From an uncultured Altererythrobacter sp. (GTDB taxonomy: Bacteria; Pseudomonadota; Alphaproteobacteria; Sphingomonadales; Sphingomonadaceae), in contig CAJXJY010000007.1 of the NCBI GenBank assembly GCA_913055875.1, positions 1 to 64,000 on the forward strand: DNA of 64,000 nucleotides, in the 5' to 3' direction. The position numbers and the translations under genes are program-made. Shown here in pieces: positions 27,017 to 37,082 of this stretch (positions are counted from its first letter, which is position 1; the number at the start of each line of letters is the position of its first letter). The notes beneath the pieces are model-generated. The model was not told the DNA's origin, did no database searches, and saw only the letters and a program-made list of their open reading frames with translations.

Positions 27017-27781
27017 ATGCACGGGCGAGTCGGCGATCCGTGGCGCGGCATCCGCGGCAATCTGCTGCTCCGTTCGCTCGCGCCACAGGATGCTGTGGTG
27101 ATGCGCAAATGCCTGAAGCGGGTGGTCCATCGCAGGGGCGACACGCTTTCGGTAGGCGAGGCGGCGACGGCGGGACGGGTCTATTTTCCCGAAACGCTCG
27201 TCGTCCGCCTCGCCGGTACCGGCAGCGATTCCTGTATCGGCCTCGTCGGGCTCGAAGGCGCGGTGTGCTGGGAGAGCCTGTTCGGTGCCTCGTTATGCGG
27301 TCAACGCGCGAAGGTTGAGATGGGCGGCAGCGCGCTGGCGATGTCCTGCGATCGGCTGCGCGCGGCGACCGCCGCGAGCCCGACGCTGGCCGCCTCGCTG
27401 GTCCGCTTCACACAGACGCTGACGATCCAGATGGGGCGCACGATCGTGTCCAACCTCAACGACAGCATGGAAGCGCGGATCAGCGGCTGGCTGCTGATGC
27501 TGCACGACCGGATCGAAGGCGACGAAGTCCGCATCACGCATCGCTCGCTCGCCGCGCTGCTCAATGTCCGCCGCGCGAGCGTGACCGACGCCTTGCACCT
27601 GATCGAGGGCGAGCGCGCGCTGCACTGCACGCGCGGACGGATCGTGATACGCAACCGGGCCCTGCTGCAATCGCTGGCGGGATCGGCCTACGGATTGACC
27701 GAGGCCGCCTATCGCAGCGCGATCGGACCCTTCGGCAAGCCGGCGGCAGTCGAAAACGGCCCGATGGCTGCGGCGAATTGA
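27017..27781 (+). CDS. Crp/Fnr-family transcription regulator
   Basis: A 254-residue regulator with an N-terminal cyclic-nucleotide-binding-like beta domain (LLLRSLAPQDAVVMRKCLKRV) and a C-terminal HTH_Crp domain (about 170-235, ITHRSLAALLNVRRASVTDALHLIEG). No four-cysteine iron-sulfur cluster motif is seen and canonical cAMP-contact residues are not evident, so the ligand is unknown. The ATG at 27017 follows GGGAGCAGGCA. It is divergent from the ferritin-like operon, convergent with a second member of the same family, and preceded by a TACG-N4-CGTA palindrome. Confidence 0.88.
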   Translation: MHGRVGDPWRGIRGNLLLRSLAPQDAVVMRKCLKRVVHRRGDTLSVGEAATAGRVYFPETLVVRLAGTGSDSCIGLVGLEGAVCWESLFGASLCGQRAKVEMGGSALAMSCDRLRAATAASPTLAASLVRFTQTLTIQMGRTIVSNLNDSMEARISGWLLMLHDRIEGDEVRITHRSLAALLNVRRASVTDALHLIEGERALHCTRGRIVIRNRALLQSLAGSAYGLTEAAYRSAIGPFGKPAAVENGPMAAAN

Positions 27782-27817
27782 AACGGGTGGCCTGGTGAGG
27801 GCGCGGGTCGGTGCCGA

Positions 27818-27833
27818 TTTCAGCGAACTGAAA
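27818..27833. terminator. Hairpin between convergent regulators
   Basis: TTTCAG-cgaa-CTGAAA forms a 6-bp stem with a stable tetraloop-like centre between the convergent ends of two Crp/Fnr genes. It could end transcription in both directions, but the stem is short and the U-tract weak. Confidence 0.35.
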
Positions 27834-27839
27834 ACGACT

Positions 27840-28580
27840 CTATTCGGCGCGTGGAAACGGCGCGATCAGCCGGCTGTACAGGGCTTCATAGGCGCCGTAG
27901 GTACCGCCCGCACGCTGCCGCAGGCCGGCCCGGTCGAGCACCATGACCTTGCCTCGCTCGCTGCGGATGAAACCCTCGCTCTCGAGCGTATGCAGCACGT
28001 CGGTAATGGTCGCGCGCCGGACCGCGAGCATCACAGCGATTTCCTCGTGGGTGACGAAAATCTGGTCGCCGTGGACGCGATCGTGCGCCATCAGAGTCCA
28101 CCGGCAGAGTCTCGTTTCGGCCGACTGAGTGAGGCTCGAAATGACCGTACAGCCGAGCTGAACGGTGATCGCGTGCACGAACCGCAGCAGATGCTTGCGC
28201 AGCGAAGTTGCTGCGTCGCAGGCGGCGACCAGATCTGCGGCGGAGATGCGCAGTCCGCTCCCGCCGTCGGAGGTGATGCGCGCCTCGTGCGTGGACTTCC
28301 GGCAGTCGAGCAGGATCGGCCAGCCGGCAAATCCGTCATACCCGGCATGCGCGATGCCGATGCGCGTGCCGTTCTCCAACACCTCCGAAAAGGTGACGAT
28401 GCCCGATTCGGGGAAATGGGCCCATTCGATCGGCTTGCCGATATCGGCGAGAACGGAGCCCATCCCGAAATCGACTCGCGCCAGATGCGGGGCGAGGCGG
28501 GCGAAGTCTTCTTCCGGCAGCGACCGAAGAAGCAGGTTTTCAACGGAATCCTGTCGAACGCCCGAATCTTTGCGTGTCAC
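27840..28580 (-). CDS. Crp/Fnr-family transcription regulator (second)
   Basis: A regulator of about 246 residues with an N-terminal sensor domain (NLLLRSLPEEDFARLAPHLARV, VLADIGKPIEWAHFPESGIV) and a Crp-type helix-turn-helix (VTHEEIAVMLAVRRATITDVLHTLESEGFI). Ligand unknown. The GTG at 28580 is chosen because GGGAGAGG lies seven bases upstream; a longer frame to 28640 lacks such support. It is convergent with a related regulator, and both genes carry the same palindrome about 65 bases before their starts, suggesting auto- or cross-regulation. Confidence 0.87.
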   Translation of the reverse strand: MTRKDSGVRQDSVENLLLRSLPEEDFARLAPHLARVDFGMGSVLADIGKPIEWAHFPESGIVTFSEVLENGTRIGIAHAGYDGFAGWPILLDCRKSTHEARITSDGGSGLRISAADLVAACDAATSLRKHLLRFVHAITVQLGCTVISSLTQSAETRLCRWTLMAHDRVHGDQIFVTHEEIAVMLAVRRATITDVLHTLESEGFIRSERGKVMVLDRAGLRQRAGGTYGAYEALYSRLIAPFPRAE

Positions 28581-28647
28581 GTCCGGCCTCTCCCGAAATT
28601 GAAAAACCCGGGACCGTAGGAACATCGCGGCGCCCGGCAAGTTCCGC

Positions 28648-28659
28648 TACGCCAGCGTA
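28648..28659. promoter_or_regulatory. Operator-like palindrome TACG-N4-CGTA (copy 2)
   Basis: TACGCCAGCGTA, 67 bases upstream of the GTG start of the second Crp/Fnr gene. It matches copy 1 near 26.94 kb in 10 of 12 positions of the palindrome. Confidence 0.5.
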
Positions 28660-28683
28660 CAAAACTCTGGCGAGCTTGTCGCC

Positions 28684-30516
28684 CTATTCCGCCTTCCGCT
28701 TCGCTTTCTTCCGCTCGTGCGGGTCCAAAATCGCCTTCCGCAACCGGATACTCGCCGGCGTCACCTCCACCATCTCATCGTCGTCGATGTAAGCAATGGC
28801 CTGCTCCAAAGTCATCACCCGCGGCGGGGTCAGGCGGATGGCGTCGTCCTTGCCGGTCGAGCGGAAATTGGTCAGCTGCTTGGACTTCATCGGGTTGACT
28901 TCGAGATCCTCCGGCTTGGCGTTCTCGCCGATCACCATGCCCTCGTAGATCTTCGCCCCGCCGCCGATGAACAGTTCGCCGCGCTCCTCCAGCGCGTTGA
29001 GCGCGTAGGGCACCGCCTCGCCGGCGCAATTGGAGATGAGGACGCCGTTGTTGCGGCCCTCGATCGCGCCCTTGTAGGGGCCGTATTTCTCGAACAGCCG
29101 GTTCATGATCCCCGTCCCGCGCGTGTCGGACAGGAACTCGCCGTGATAGCCGATCAGCCCGCGGCTCGGCGCGCTGAAGGTGATGCGGGTCTTGCCCGAG
29201 CCCGAGGGGCGCATCTCGACCAGCTCGGCCTTGCGGCGCTGCATCTTCTCGACAACGGTGCCCGAATGCTCGTCGTCGACGTCGATGACGACCGTCTCGT
29301 AGGGCTCCTGCCGCTGCCCGTCCTCCTCGCGGAACAGCACGCGCGGGCGGGAAATGCCGAGCTCGAAGCCTTCGCGCCGCATCGTCTCGATCAGCACGCC
29401 GAGCTGGAGTTCGCCGCGCCCGGCGACTTCGAAGCTGTCCTTGTCGTCGGCCTCGGTGATGCGGATCGCGACATTGGTTTCGGCCTCGCGGTAGAGCCGG
29501 TCGCGGATCATGCGGCTGGTGACCTTGCTCCCCTCGCGCCCGGCGAGCGGGCTGTCGTTGACCGAGAAACGCATCGCCAGCGTCGGCGGGTCGATCGGCT
29601 GAGCGGCGATCGGTTCGCTCACCGCCGGGTCGGCGATGGTGTTGGCGACGGTCGCCTTTTCGAGGCCCGCCAGTGCGATGATGTCGCCGGCGCGCGCGCT
29701 CTCGACCGGCACGCGTTCGAGCCCGTCGAAGCTCATCAGCTTGGTCGCGCGGCCGGTCTCGATGACCTTGCCGTCCATGTCGATCGCGTGGATCGGGTCG
29801 TTGACATTGATCGTGCCCGACTGGACCCGGCCGGTCAGCACGCGGCCCATGAAATTGTCGCGGTCGAGCAGGGTGGCGAGGAAGGTGAAGGGGCCCGATG
29901 CGTCGAGGCCCGGGGCGGGGACGTGGTCGACGATCTTTTCGAACAGCGGCTCGAGGCTGCCCGAGCGTGCTTCCTGGTCGTCGCTGGCATAGCCGTCGCG
30001 GCCCGAGGCGTAGAGCACCGGGAAGTCGAGCTGCTCGTCGTCGGCGTCGAGGCTGACGAACAGGTCGAACACCTCGTCGAGCACTTCCTGCGGGCGCCCG
30101 TCGGGCCGGTCGATCTTGTTGACCACGACGATGGGGCGCAAGCCGAGCGCGAGCGCCTTGCCGGTGACGAACTTGGTCTGCGGCATCGCGCCTTCGGCAC
30201 TGTCGACCAGCAGGATGACCCCGTCGACCATGCTCAGGATCCGCTCCACCTCGGCGCCGAAATCGGCGTGGCCGGGAGTGTCGACGATGTTGATGCGGGT
30301 GGGAGTCCCGTCTTTTCCTGGCCACTCGACCGAGGTGCACTTGGCGAGGATGGTGATCCCGCGCTCCTTCTCGAGGTCGTTCGAATCCATCGCGCGCTCC
30401 TCGACGCGCTGGTTGTCGCGGAAGGTGCCGGACTGGCGGAACAGCTGGTCGACCAGCGTGGTCTTGCCATGGTCGACGTGCGCGATGATCGCCACGTTGC
30501 GGAGGGCGGTGGACAT
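28684..30516 (-). CDS. typA: Ribosome-associated GTPase TypA/BipA
   Basis: A 610-residue translational GTPase. The G-domain has [10 protein letters not shown] (P-loop, about 13-22), RGITILAK (switch I), DTPGHADFG (G3) and [10 protein letters not shown] (G4). EF-G-like domains follow and a C-terminal domain specific to TypA ([44 protein letters not shown]). It acts on ribosome assembly and stress-dependent translation. The ATG at 30516 begins [13 protein letters not shown] as in the family; the longer frame to 30594 is not supported. Confidence 0.96.
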   Translation of the reverse strand: MSTALRNVAIIAHVDHGKTTLVDQLFRQSGTFRDNQRVEERAMDSNDLEKERGITILAKCTSVEWPGKDGTPTRINIVDTPGHADFGAEVERILSMVDGVILLVDSAEGAMPQTKFVTGKALALGLRPIVVVNKIDRPDGRPQEVLDEVFDLFVSLDADDEQLDFPVLYASGRDGYASDDQEARSGSLEPLFEKIVDHVPAPGLDASGPFTFLATLLDRDNFMGRVLTGRVQSGTINVNDPIHAIDMDGKVIETGRATKLMSFDGLERVPVESARAGDIIALAGLEKATVANTIADPAVSEPIAAQPIDPPTLAMRFSVNDSPLAGREGSKVTSRMIRDRLYREAETNVAIRITEADDKDSFEVAGRGELQLGVLIETMRREGFELGISRPRVLFREEDGQRQEPYETVVIDVDDEHSGTVVEKMQRRKAELVEMRPSGSGKTRITFSAPSRGLIGYHGEFLSDTRGTGIMNRLFEKYGPYKGAIEGRNNGVLISNCAGEAVPYALNALEERGELFIGGGAKIYEGMVIGENAKPEDLEVNPMKSKQLTNFRSTGKDDAIRLTPPRVMTLEQAIAYIDDDEMVEVTPASIRLRKAILDPHERKKAKRKAE

Positions 30517-30618
30517 ACGGATTTGCCTTTGGGTATCGGAGCGCGGCAATTGTGCAGCGCAATATCGCCGCGCCGATAGCGGACCGCGCGGCACACGGCA
30601 AGAATATCGATCTGAACG

Positions 30619-32682
30619 TTACTCGATCAGGCGATGGGACATATAAAACCACTCCGACGCATGGGTTGTGTGCCGATTGTCGATTGTGAATTCGGTGACG
30701 GGCGTTGAGCCAAGGGTTAGCAGGATCGCCGATGCGTTCGGATGGAACTTCAACATTACCGTATTGCCGCGGCAGTCCCGCACCAAGCCAACGCTATTAG
30801 TTGTTTCTCCACTGAATTGCGAGTTGGCTCGCTCAACAAGAGCGTAAGAGGTAAACGTCACCACTGTCGAACCCGGATCGTCGGCAAGCGAACCAGCATA
30901 ACGTGCAGGCCAACGGCTTGGTAACTGTGGTCCATCCATCAGCAACGCGAAAATCAAGTTGGGCCCAATCGACCGCATGATGTCGTGGCACGGATCGTTA
31001 CGCGCCAAATCCTCGCATATGAGGCTCGCGAATATGGTGTCGTTTCGAAGTTGAAAGAAGTTGAGTTCGCGAGAACCGATTTCGTGCTTCTCCCACCAAT
31101 TTCTCGTTGGGCAGAGTTCGGCTCCGAGCGCGTACATCTCAAGCTGTCCGCGATCGAGGCGCCAGCGGTGGTGCTTTGCTTGGCTATATATCGTATACAG
31201 GTTCGTCGCTATTTTAGGTCCGACCCCTTCGACAAGGTTGCTTTCGCTTAAACCCGTGAGCACGAAATTGCCCGACTGGCCTTCGCAATTACCTGACGAC
31301 CCGGCGACCATGAACTTGAAATTTGGCCCGATTGACTCGTCTTTGCGAAGCCTGTCAAAAAGTCTCTTGAAAACTGGCCAACTGAGAGCAAGCTCGGGAA
31401 ACACGACTGCGTCGATCCTGCTGGTCTCCTCCGCAGCCTTGCGTACAATTTCAATCAACTCATCGACGATAGGTTCTGCTTGGTCATCTGTATCTACCGG
31501 GTCGCTATCTGCTCCATTGCGGGCAGCGAAATCGGCCGACCGGTGGAGCCAGGTTTGGTCAAGAGTAAAGTTGGCCGCTCCATCCGGCTTGAAATTTCTT
31601 GCCGACATTTTCACAGGCCACGGGATCATCACGATGTTGAGTGAATCCCGCATCACCCTATCCGGCGTGTTGCCGAACAACTGCTCCCAGTTGCAGCGCA
31701 CCGCACCCGATGGCCCGGTCAGTGCCAAATTGCGGGAAAGGTTGCGTACTGAACATCCTAGCTGCGTCACGCGTGCTTTGGGGAAAACCGTGGCGACTTG
31801 GTTGGAGGCGGCACGAGCCCAATTGCCAACGCCCTTGGCTGGCCGCCTGACGGGCTCGTCCGGCAATTCGGTTTTGGTGGTTTTCCTCTTCAACACATCT
31901 CGTTGCGCGGCTAGATTATCGACCAGATTGAGTTCGATTTTCTCTGTTTTCCCGTCGCGAATGCGAGTGATCGAACCGTCATCATCGAAAAAAAAGTGGC
32001 CTAGCCCGTCGCAAGCTTCATCCGAGATGATGGTCATCATGAAGACGGCTCGCCACCATTTTGGAACGTCATAAAGGTGGTTCTTTTTCTTCAGCATCTT
32101 GCGAAATGTTCGCGGTCGAACCGGATCGGAGTCGGCACATCGCAGTTCGTGCCACAAGTCTTCGACTAGCGCCGGTACGTTGCCGGTCTTGCGCCATTCA
32201 TCGCTGGCTCCTCGGCAGGCGGTTCTCTCGTCGTCATCGAGCGCTACGTGCGGAATCTCTTGCCGCTTGAATTTTTTCTGCGGGCCAATTTCGACATCGA
32301 GATATCCCATGAGGCCTGCAGTTTTGATCAGGTAGGCGCCAATTGCGAATAAATCGGCGGCAAAGGTCGGTGGTTCGGACCAGATATCTCCACTTTGCGT
32401 GCCCGTATCACTTTCCGGTTCGACTGGACCGGACGAAACCCCCTGCGCTTCAGCCTTCGTTCCGGAGGCATCGTCCGCCTCCGTTAGTATCCGGGTACCC
32501 AATGGAAATACTTTTTCTATGACCCCCCGTACCTGCAGTTCCTCTTCTCTAAGCACATTTCCCCCAGTATTGTTATTTCCGGGCTGCCATATGCCAGATG
32601 ACGAAATACAGGCAACCTTATTGTCGCAAGGTTCTTTCCGTATGATGCAATGCAGGTTGATAAGCGTATTTTGACGGGTCAT
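30619..32682 (-). CDS. Nitrilase-superfamily domain protein of unknown class (possible defence protein)
   Basis: A 687-residue protein whose C-terminal third looks like a carbon-nitrogen hydrolase. Glu430 ([10 protein letters not shown]), Lys503 ([13 protein letters not shown]) and Cys556 ([13 protein letters not shown]) fit the Glu-Lys-Cys triad. Residues 295-350 ([23 protein letters not shown]) resemble, from memory, sequence next to nitrilase domains of antiviral reverse-transcriptase/nitrilase fusions (UG1/DRT type 1). No reverse-transcriptase YxDD motif is visible here; residues 1-290 are unrecognised. Base composition is clearly lower in GC than all neighbours, and the upstream spacer is AT-rich, suggesting transfer. 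An alternative GTG start at 32556 follows GGGGGAAAT. The function is unproven. Confidence 0.7.
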   Translation of the reverse strand: MTRQNTLINLHCIIRKEPCDNKVACISSSGIWQPGNNNTGGNVLREEELQVRGVIEKVFPLGTRILTEADDASGTKAEAQGVSSGPVEPESDTGTQSGDIWSEPPTFAADLFAIGAYLIKTAGLMGYLDVEIGPQKKFKRQEIPHVALDDDERTACRGASDEWRKTGNVPALVEDLWHELRCADSDPVRPRTFRKMLKKKNHLYDVPKWWRAVFMMTIISDEACDGLGHFFFDDDGSITRIRDGKTEKIELNLVDNLAAQRDVLKRKTTKTELPDEPVRRPAKGVGNWARAASNQVATVFPKARVTQLGCSVRNLSRNLALTGPSGAVRCNWEQLFGNTPDRVMRDSLNIVMIPWPVKMSARNFKPDGAANFTLDQTWLHRSADFAARNGADSDPVDTDDQAEPIVDELIEIVRKAAEETSRIDAVVFPELALSWPVFKRLFDRLRKDESIGPNFKFMVAGSSGNCEGQSGNFVLTGLSESNLVEGVGPKIATNLYTIYSQAKHHRWRLDRGQLEMYALGAELCPTRNWWEKHEIGSRELNFFQLRNDTIFASLICEDLARNDPCHDIMRSIGPNLIFALLMDGPQLPSRWPARYAGSLADDPGSTVVTFTSYALVERANSQFSGETTNSVGLVRDCRGNTVMLKFHPNASAILLTLGSTPVTEFTIDNRHTTHASEWFYMSHRLIE

Positions 32683-33408
32683 AGGTGCGCTCTGTCGAAA
32701 TTTGTTTTCCTACACGGAAACCGATTGCCATCTTGCGCGTACGTCCCACATGTAATACCCGGTCGTCCGTGACACTAAGCCCATTCAGCATACGCTCACG
32801 TACGATCAGCCAGATCGTTGAGAGATAAGATGTTGGATTTACTCAATATTAACATTATCATGCCATCGATGTGTCACGCTATCGGGGGGGTCTGACCATG
32901 TCGGCTATGTATTCTGCGGGCACGAACGCCTATGCGCGAGAACGGCTTAATGCGCTTGAGCAGAATGTCGACGTGGTGGCTCGGGTCGTTATCGCGATGC
33001 GACCCAGTTCGCGGCGCGACGAACCTGTGACCGCTACAGAACGCGCCCGGGCGGAGCGGTTAATCGCTGCGGACTGACCACCATCGGCGCTGAATCAGGC
33101 AAATTTTTGCTTGCTTGCCGGTTCCATGCCGACGAGCCACGCATGCGTAAAATTTCAGAACGATTTGCTGGTTAGGTTTTGCTGGTTAGGTATAGTCTCG
33201 CGCGTCCGCGAAAAGCTCGGTGCCCTCGACACCTGCCCCCCACACACCCCTGTGCCCTTCGCGCAACACTCCGCCAAGCCCCCCGAATCCGCCGAAAATC
33301 GCGCTTGAGCGTCGCCTGCCGTCCCTCTATTCGCACAGGCCGGAGCGGTGGCGACCTTCTCCCCAGCAACCCCAGCAACCGGACGCCGCCGCAAGGAGAG
33401 GAGTTTCC
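32683..33408. other. AT-richer intergenic region between nitrilase-like gene and TonB receptor
   Basis: About 725 bases with lower GC than the window average, especially 32820-32870. It should contain the promoter of the nitrilase-like gene (minus strand) and of the TonB receptor (plus strand). It holds one possible small gene (32898-33077) and a perfect 14-bp tandem duplication TTTGCTGGTTAGGT at 33164-33191. No tRNA, integrase or transposase remnant was recognised. Confidence 0.5.
32898..33077 (+). CDS. Possible small protein, 59 aa
   Basis: The ATG follows a G-rich stretch (GGGGGGGTCTGACC) that could act as a ribosome binding site. The predicted product (starting MSAMYSAGTNAYARERL, ending RAERLIAAD) is charged, helical and soluble, with reasonable codon use. 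I recognise no family, and it could be a chance frame. Confidence 0.35.
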   Translation: MSAMYSAGTNAYARERLNALEQNVDVVARVVIAMRPSSRRDEPVTATERARAERLIAAD

Positions 33409-36081
33409 ATGATTACCACCCCGACCGGTTCCGCCGGTGCGCGCCGCATCCTTCTTGCCGGCGCCGCCTCGATCGCCTTCGCCATGCCCGCCGCCGCCTT
33501 CGCGCAGGACGATGCCGAGCCCGACACCGCGGACACGGTCCCGGAACAGGATGCCGACGAGGGCAATTTCATCGTCGTCACCGCGACCAAGCGCGAACAG
33601 ACGCTGCAGCAGACCCCGGTCGCGGTCAGCGTGACCACCGGCGACACGCTCGAAAAGGCGCAGATCCGCGACGTGCTCGATCTGCAGACGGTCACCCCCT
33701 CGCTGCGCGTCAGCCAGCTGCAGAACTCGTCGTCCTCGACCTTCATCATTCGCGGCTTCGGCAATGGCGACAACAATTTCGGTATTGAGCCGTCGGTCGG
33801 CGTGTTCATCGACGGCGTGTTCCGCTCGCGCTCGGCCTCCTCGCTCAACGACCTCGCCAACGTCCAGCGGATCGAGGTCCTGAACGGCCCGCAATCGACG
33901 CTGTTCGGCAAGAACGCCAGCGCCGGCGTGATCTCGGTCATCACCCGCGCGCCGCAGTTCGAATTCGGCGGTTCGGTCGAGGCGAGCTACGGCAATTACA
34001 ACAACATATTTTTGAAAGGCGACGTCACCGGCCCGATCACCGAGGCGATCGCCTTCTCGCTCGACGGCAGCTACAACAAGCGCGACGGTTACGGCACGAT
34101 CGTAAACCTCAACGAGGACGTGAACGACCGCGACCGCTGGACCGCGCGCGGCCAGCTGCTGGTCGAACCGACCCCCGACATCACCATCCGCGCGATCGCC
34201 GACTACCAGTCGATCGACGAAAGCTGCTGTGTGGTCAGCACGCTGGTCGCGGGCCCGACCGCCCCGGCGGTTTTCGCAGTCGGCGGTGCGCTCAACACCG
34301 ACTTCTTCAGCTACGACATCTTCCTGAACCAGGTGCCGATCAACCGGGTCGACAATTACGGCGGCTCGCTGCAGGTCGACTGGGATGCCGGCCCGATCGC
34401 GGTGACCTCGATCACCGCCTATCGCGAGCTCGAGAACTTCGTCGACCAGGATGTCGATTTCACCAGCGCGGACATCGTGCGCGAAACGCGCGACCAGCGG
34501 GTCGACACCTTCACCCAGGAACTGCGGATCACCTCGGATTTCGACGGCCCGTTCAACTTCCTGCTCGGCGGGTTCTATTTCGACGAGACGGTGACCCAGG
34601 ACAGCTCGCTCAGGACCGGCGCCGCCGCGCGGCCGTTCTTCACCCTGCTGGGTCAGGCTGCGACCGGCGACCCGACCTTCAGCTTCTCGCAGCTCGAAGT
34701 GGGCGGCGCGAATTCGCTCGGCATCCCGGCCGGCGGCATCTTCGCTGCCGGTCCGCTGACCGCCGAAGCCTATTCGCTCGACAACCGCGCGTGGTCGATC
34801 TTCGGCACGGTCGATTTCGAGCCGTTCGACGGCCTGACGCTGACCGGCGGCTTCAACTACACCGACGACAAGAAGGATTTCGCACTGAGCGGGCAGGCGT
34901 TCGACCCGCTGTCGAACATCAACCTCGCCGATGCGTTCATCGTCGGCGCCTTCGCGCAGAATTTCGGCATCGACGCGACCGACCCGGCGCAGCTCGGCGC
35001 GGTTCTCGCCACGCCGCAGGGGCAGGGCGCCTTCGCGCAGTTCCAGCAGCTGGCGGTGACCCCGTGTTCCGCGGCCGCCCCGCCGCCCGCGTGCAACCCG
35101 CTGATCGGGCTCGCGGCGTTTCAGTTCCAGCCGCCGTTCCTGGCCACGCCCAATGCGGTCGAGGACGGCCGGACGCGCGACGACGACTGGAGCTTCCTGC
35201 TGCGCGCGGCTTATGAAGTGTCGCCCGAAATCAACGTCTACATCAGCTACGCGACGGGCTTCAAGGCGAGCTCGGTCAACCTGTCGCGCGACAGCCGTCC
35301 GGTGTTCGGGGACTTCATCCCGGCAAGCCTTCCAGCGGGTGTACCGGCGATCATCGGCGGCAGCAATTTCCTCGCGCCGTCCTCGCCGATCAACGATGCA
35401 GGCCTGCCGATCACCAACCTCACCACCGGTTCGCGCTTTGCCGGGCCGGAAGAGGCCGAGGTCTACGAGATCGGCCTCAAGGCGAACTTTCCGGGGCTGA
35501 GCTTCAACATCGCGCTGTTCGACCAGACGATCGAGGGCTTCCAGAGCTTCCTGTTCACCGGCACCGGCTTCCAGCTCAACAATGCGGGCGAACAGTCGGT
35601 CAAGGGGTTCGAGTTCAGCTCGACCATCACCCCGGTTCCCGAACTGGTGTTCACCTTCGCCACGACCTATCTCGATGCGGTCTACGACAGCTTCGTCAGC
35701 AGCCCGGTCGGCGACCTGTCGGGCGAGAGCCCGCCGACCCCCGAATGGAATATCGCCACCTCGGCGACCTATACGCACGACTTCGGCGCCAGCGGCAATC
35801 GCCTGATCAGCCGCATCGACTACAGCCACGAGAGCAACACGAAGATCAACAACGGGTTGCCGACCTTCGGGCCGAACAATTTCCGGCGCGAGGTGAACCT
35901 GGTCAACGCGTCGATGACGCTGGCACTCGACATGGGTCTCGAAGTCGGCGTGTGGGCGCGCAACCTGCTCGACGATCAGTATATCCTGACCGTGTTCGAC
36001 GGGGTGGCGCAGGCCGGCACCGTATCGGGCTATCCGAGCGCGCCGCGTACCTATGGCGGTACGGTACGGTTCAAGTTCTGA
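33409..36081 (+). CDS. TonB-dependent receptor
   Basis: An 890-residue outer-membrane receptor. The signal peptide is RRILLAGAASIAFAMPAAAFAQ, a TonB-box-like FIVVTATKRE follows, then a plug (TPVAVSVTTGDTLEKA ... STFIIRGFGNGDNN ... IEVLNGPQSTLFGKNAS). The barrel ends TYGGTVRFKF with the terminal Phe. It belongs to the large receptor group common in sphingomonads; the substrate is unknown and no transport partners are nearby. The ATG at 33409 follows AAGGAGAGGAG. A rho-independent terminator lies about 30 bases after the stop. Confidence 0.92.
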   Translation: MITTPTGSAGARRILLAGAASIAFAMPAAAFAQDDAEPDTADTVPEQDADEGNFIVVTATKREQTLQQTPVAVSVTTGDTLEKAQIRDVLDLQTVTPSLRVSQLQNSSSSTFIIRGFGNGDNNFGIEPSVGVFIDGVFRSRSASSLNDLANVQRIEVLNGPQSTLFGKNASAGVISVITRAPQFEFGGSVEASYGNYNNIFLKGDVTGPITEAIAFSLDGSYNKRDGYGTIVNLNEDVNDRDRWTARGQLLVEPTPDITIRAIADYQSIDESCCVVSTLVAGPTAPAVFAVGGALNTDFFSYDIFLNQVPINRVDNYGGSLQVDWDAGPIAVTSITAYRELENFVDQDVDFTSADIVRETRDQRVDTFTQELRITSDFDGPFNFLLGGFYFDETVTQDSSLRTGAAARPFFTLLGQAATGDPTFSFSQLEVGGANSLGIPAGGIFAAGPLTAEAYSLDNRAWSIFGTVDFEPFDGLTLTGGFNYTDDKKDFALSGQAFDPLSNINLADAFIVGAFAQNFGIDATDPAQLGAVLATPQGQGAFAQFQQLAVTPCSAAAPPPACNPLIGLAAFQFQPPFLATPNAVEDGRTRDDDWSFLLRAAYEVSPEINVYISYATGFKASSVNLSRDSRPVFGDFIPASLPAGVPAIIGGSNFLAPSSPINDAGLPITNLTTGSRFAGPEEAEVYEIGLKANFPGLSFNIALFDQTIEGFQSFLFTGTGFQLNNAGEQSVKGFEFSSTITPVPELVFTFATTYLDAVYDSFVSSPVGDLSGESPPTPEWNIATSATYTHDFGASGNRLISRIDYSHESNTKINNGLPTFGPNNFRREVNLVNASMTLALDMGLEVGVWARNLLDDQYILTVFDGVAQAGTVSGYPSAPRTYGGTVRFKF

Positions 36082-36111
36082 CCGACGAAAGGCCAGACCC
36101 GACATCGACGA

Positions 36112-36143
36112 GGGGCCTCGGTAGCGGGGCCCCTTTTCGTTTG
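36112..36143 (+). terminator. Rho-independent terminator after TonB receptor
   Basis: AGGGGCC (36112-36118) pairs with GGCCCCT (36129-36135) across a 10-base loop and is followed by TTTcGTTT. It is about 30 bases downstream of the receptor stop codon. Confidence 0.75.
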
Positions 36144-36227
36144 TAGAATCACCGGGAATGTGGTCGCATGCGACATCGGCTCGCCACAGGGACCTGGCGG
36201 GATTTGCGTTTATCGGGGGGTGGGATC

Positions 36228-37073
36228 ATGGAAATCAGTGCTTCGGGCATCCTGTCGCGGATGTTTGAAATGACGAAGAACCGCTTCGGCGCTCTGCTCG
36301 GCTTGTGGATTATCTATTTCGTCGCGCAAATCGTCTTCAGCTTCCTGTTCGTCATGGTCGCGGGCGCGTCGGTGTTTGCCAGCGGAGCGATGAGCGATCC
36401 GAACGCGTTCGGGGCTTTCGGTGTCGGGATGATCGTGTCGTTGATCGTCTTCTACGTTCTCTACCTGCTCATCTACGCTGCCTCCTACGCCTCGATGGCG
36501 CATATGGCGTCGCCGCTGCTCCAGCCGCGCTTCGGCGATTCCTTCAATGCGGGGATCCGCAGCGCGCTGACGCTGCTGGGGGTGATGGTGCTGCTGATAG
36601 TCGCCTATATCGCCCTTGCATTCGCGCTGAGCCTGCTGGCGATACCGCTGGCATCGGCCGGCAATGCGGGTTCGATCGTCATGGCGATCGTGTTCGTGCC
36701 GGTGCTGATCTATCTCGGCTGCCGGCTGTCGATCGTCTTCCCGCTGGTCGCGGTCGAGAATATCCGCAACCCGATCACCGCGATCGGGCGTTCGTGGTCG
36801 CTGACCGGGGGCAGCGTGCTCAGCATCCTCGGCGCGATGATAGCCTATATCGTCATCGTCGTCGTATTGCTCGGGCTGGTCTTCGCGCCGTTGCTGCTCG
36901 GGGGGAGTTCGTTCGGCGATCCCGCTGCGGGCATCGCGACGATGGCGTTTGTGTTCATCGGCGCGATCGTGGCGACGATCGTGGTCACGATCCTCGGCGC
37001 GGCGCTGGCCTCGGCGATCCATGCCGGGTTGGCCGAACTGCCCGGGGGGACGCTGAGCGAGACGTTCGAATAG
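36228..37073 (+). CDS. Multi-pass membrane protein (GPDPase membrane-domain-like)
   Basis: A 281-residue inner-membrane protein with about six hydrophobic segments (for example LGLWIIYFVAQIVFSFLFVM, LTLLGVMVLLIVAYIALAFA, ILGAMIAYIVIVVVLLGLVF). The spacing and the cytoplasmic segment ENIRNPITAIGRSWSLTGG resemble the glycerophosphoryl diester phosphodiesterase membrane domain family, here without the catalytic domain. The ATG at 36228 follows GGGGGGTGGGATC. It is nine bases upstream of a DUF805 gene and probably co-transcribed. Biochemical role unknown. Confidence 0.75.
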   Translation: MEISASGILSRMFEMTKNRFGALLGLWIIYFVAQIVFSFLFVMVAGASVFASGAMSDPNAFGAFGVGMIVSLIVFYVLYLLIYAASYASMAHMASPLLQPRFGDSFNAGIRSALTLLGVMVLLIVAYIALAFALSLLAIPLASAGNAGSIVMAIVFVPVLIYLGCRLSIVFPLVAVENIRNPITAIGRSWSLTGGSVLSILGAMIAYIVIVVVLLGLVFAPLLLGGSSFGDPAAGIATMAFVFIGAIVATIVVTILGAALASAIHAGLAELPGGTLSETFE

Positions 37074-37082
37074 GGTAGAGCG

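Noticed and set aside
30619-32682. Reverse transcriptase domain in the nitrilase-like protein
   Set aside because: The best candidate, HFFFDDDGS near residue 230, does not match the YxDD context and the other palm motifs are missing.
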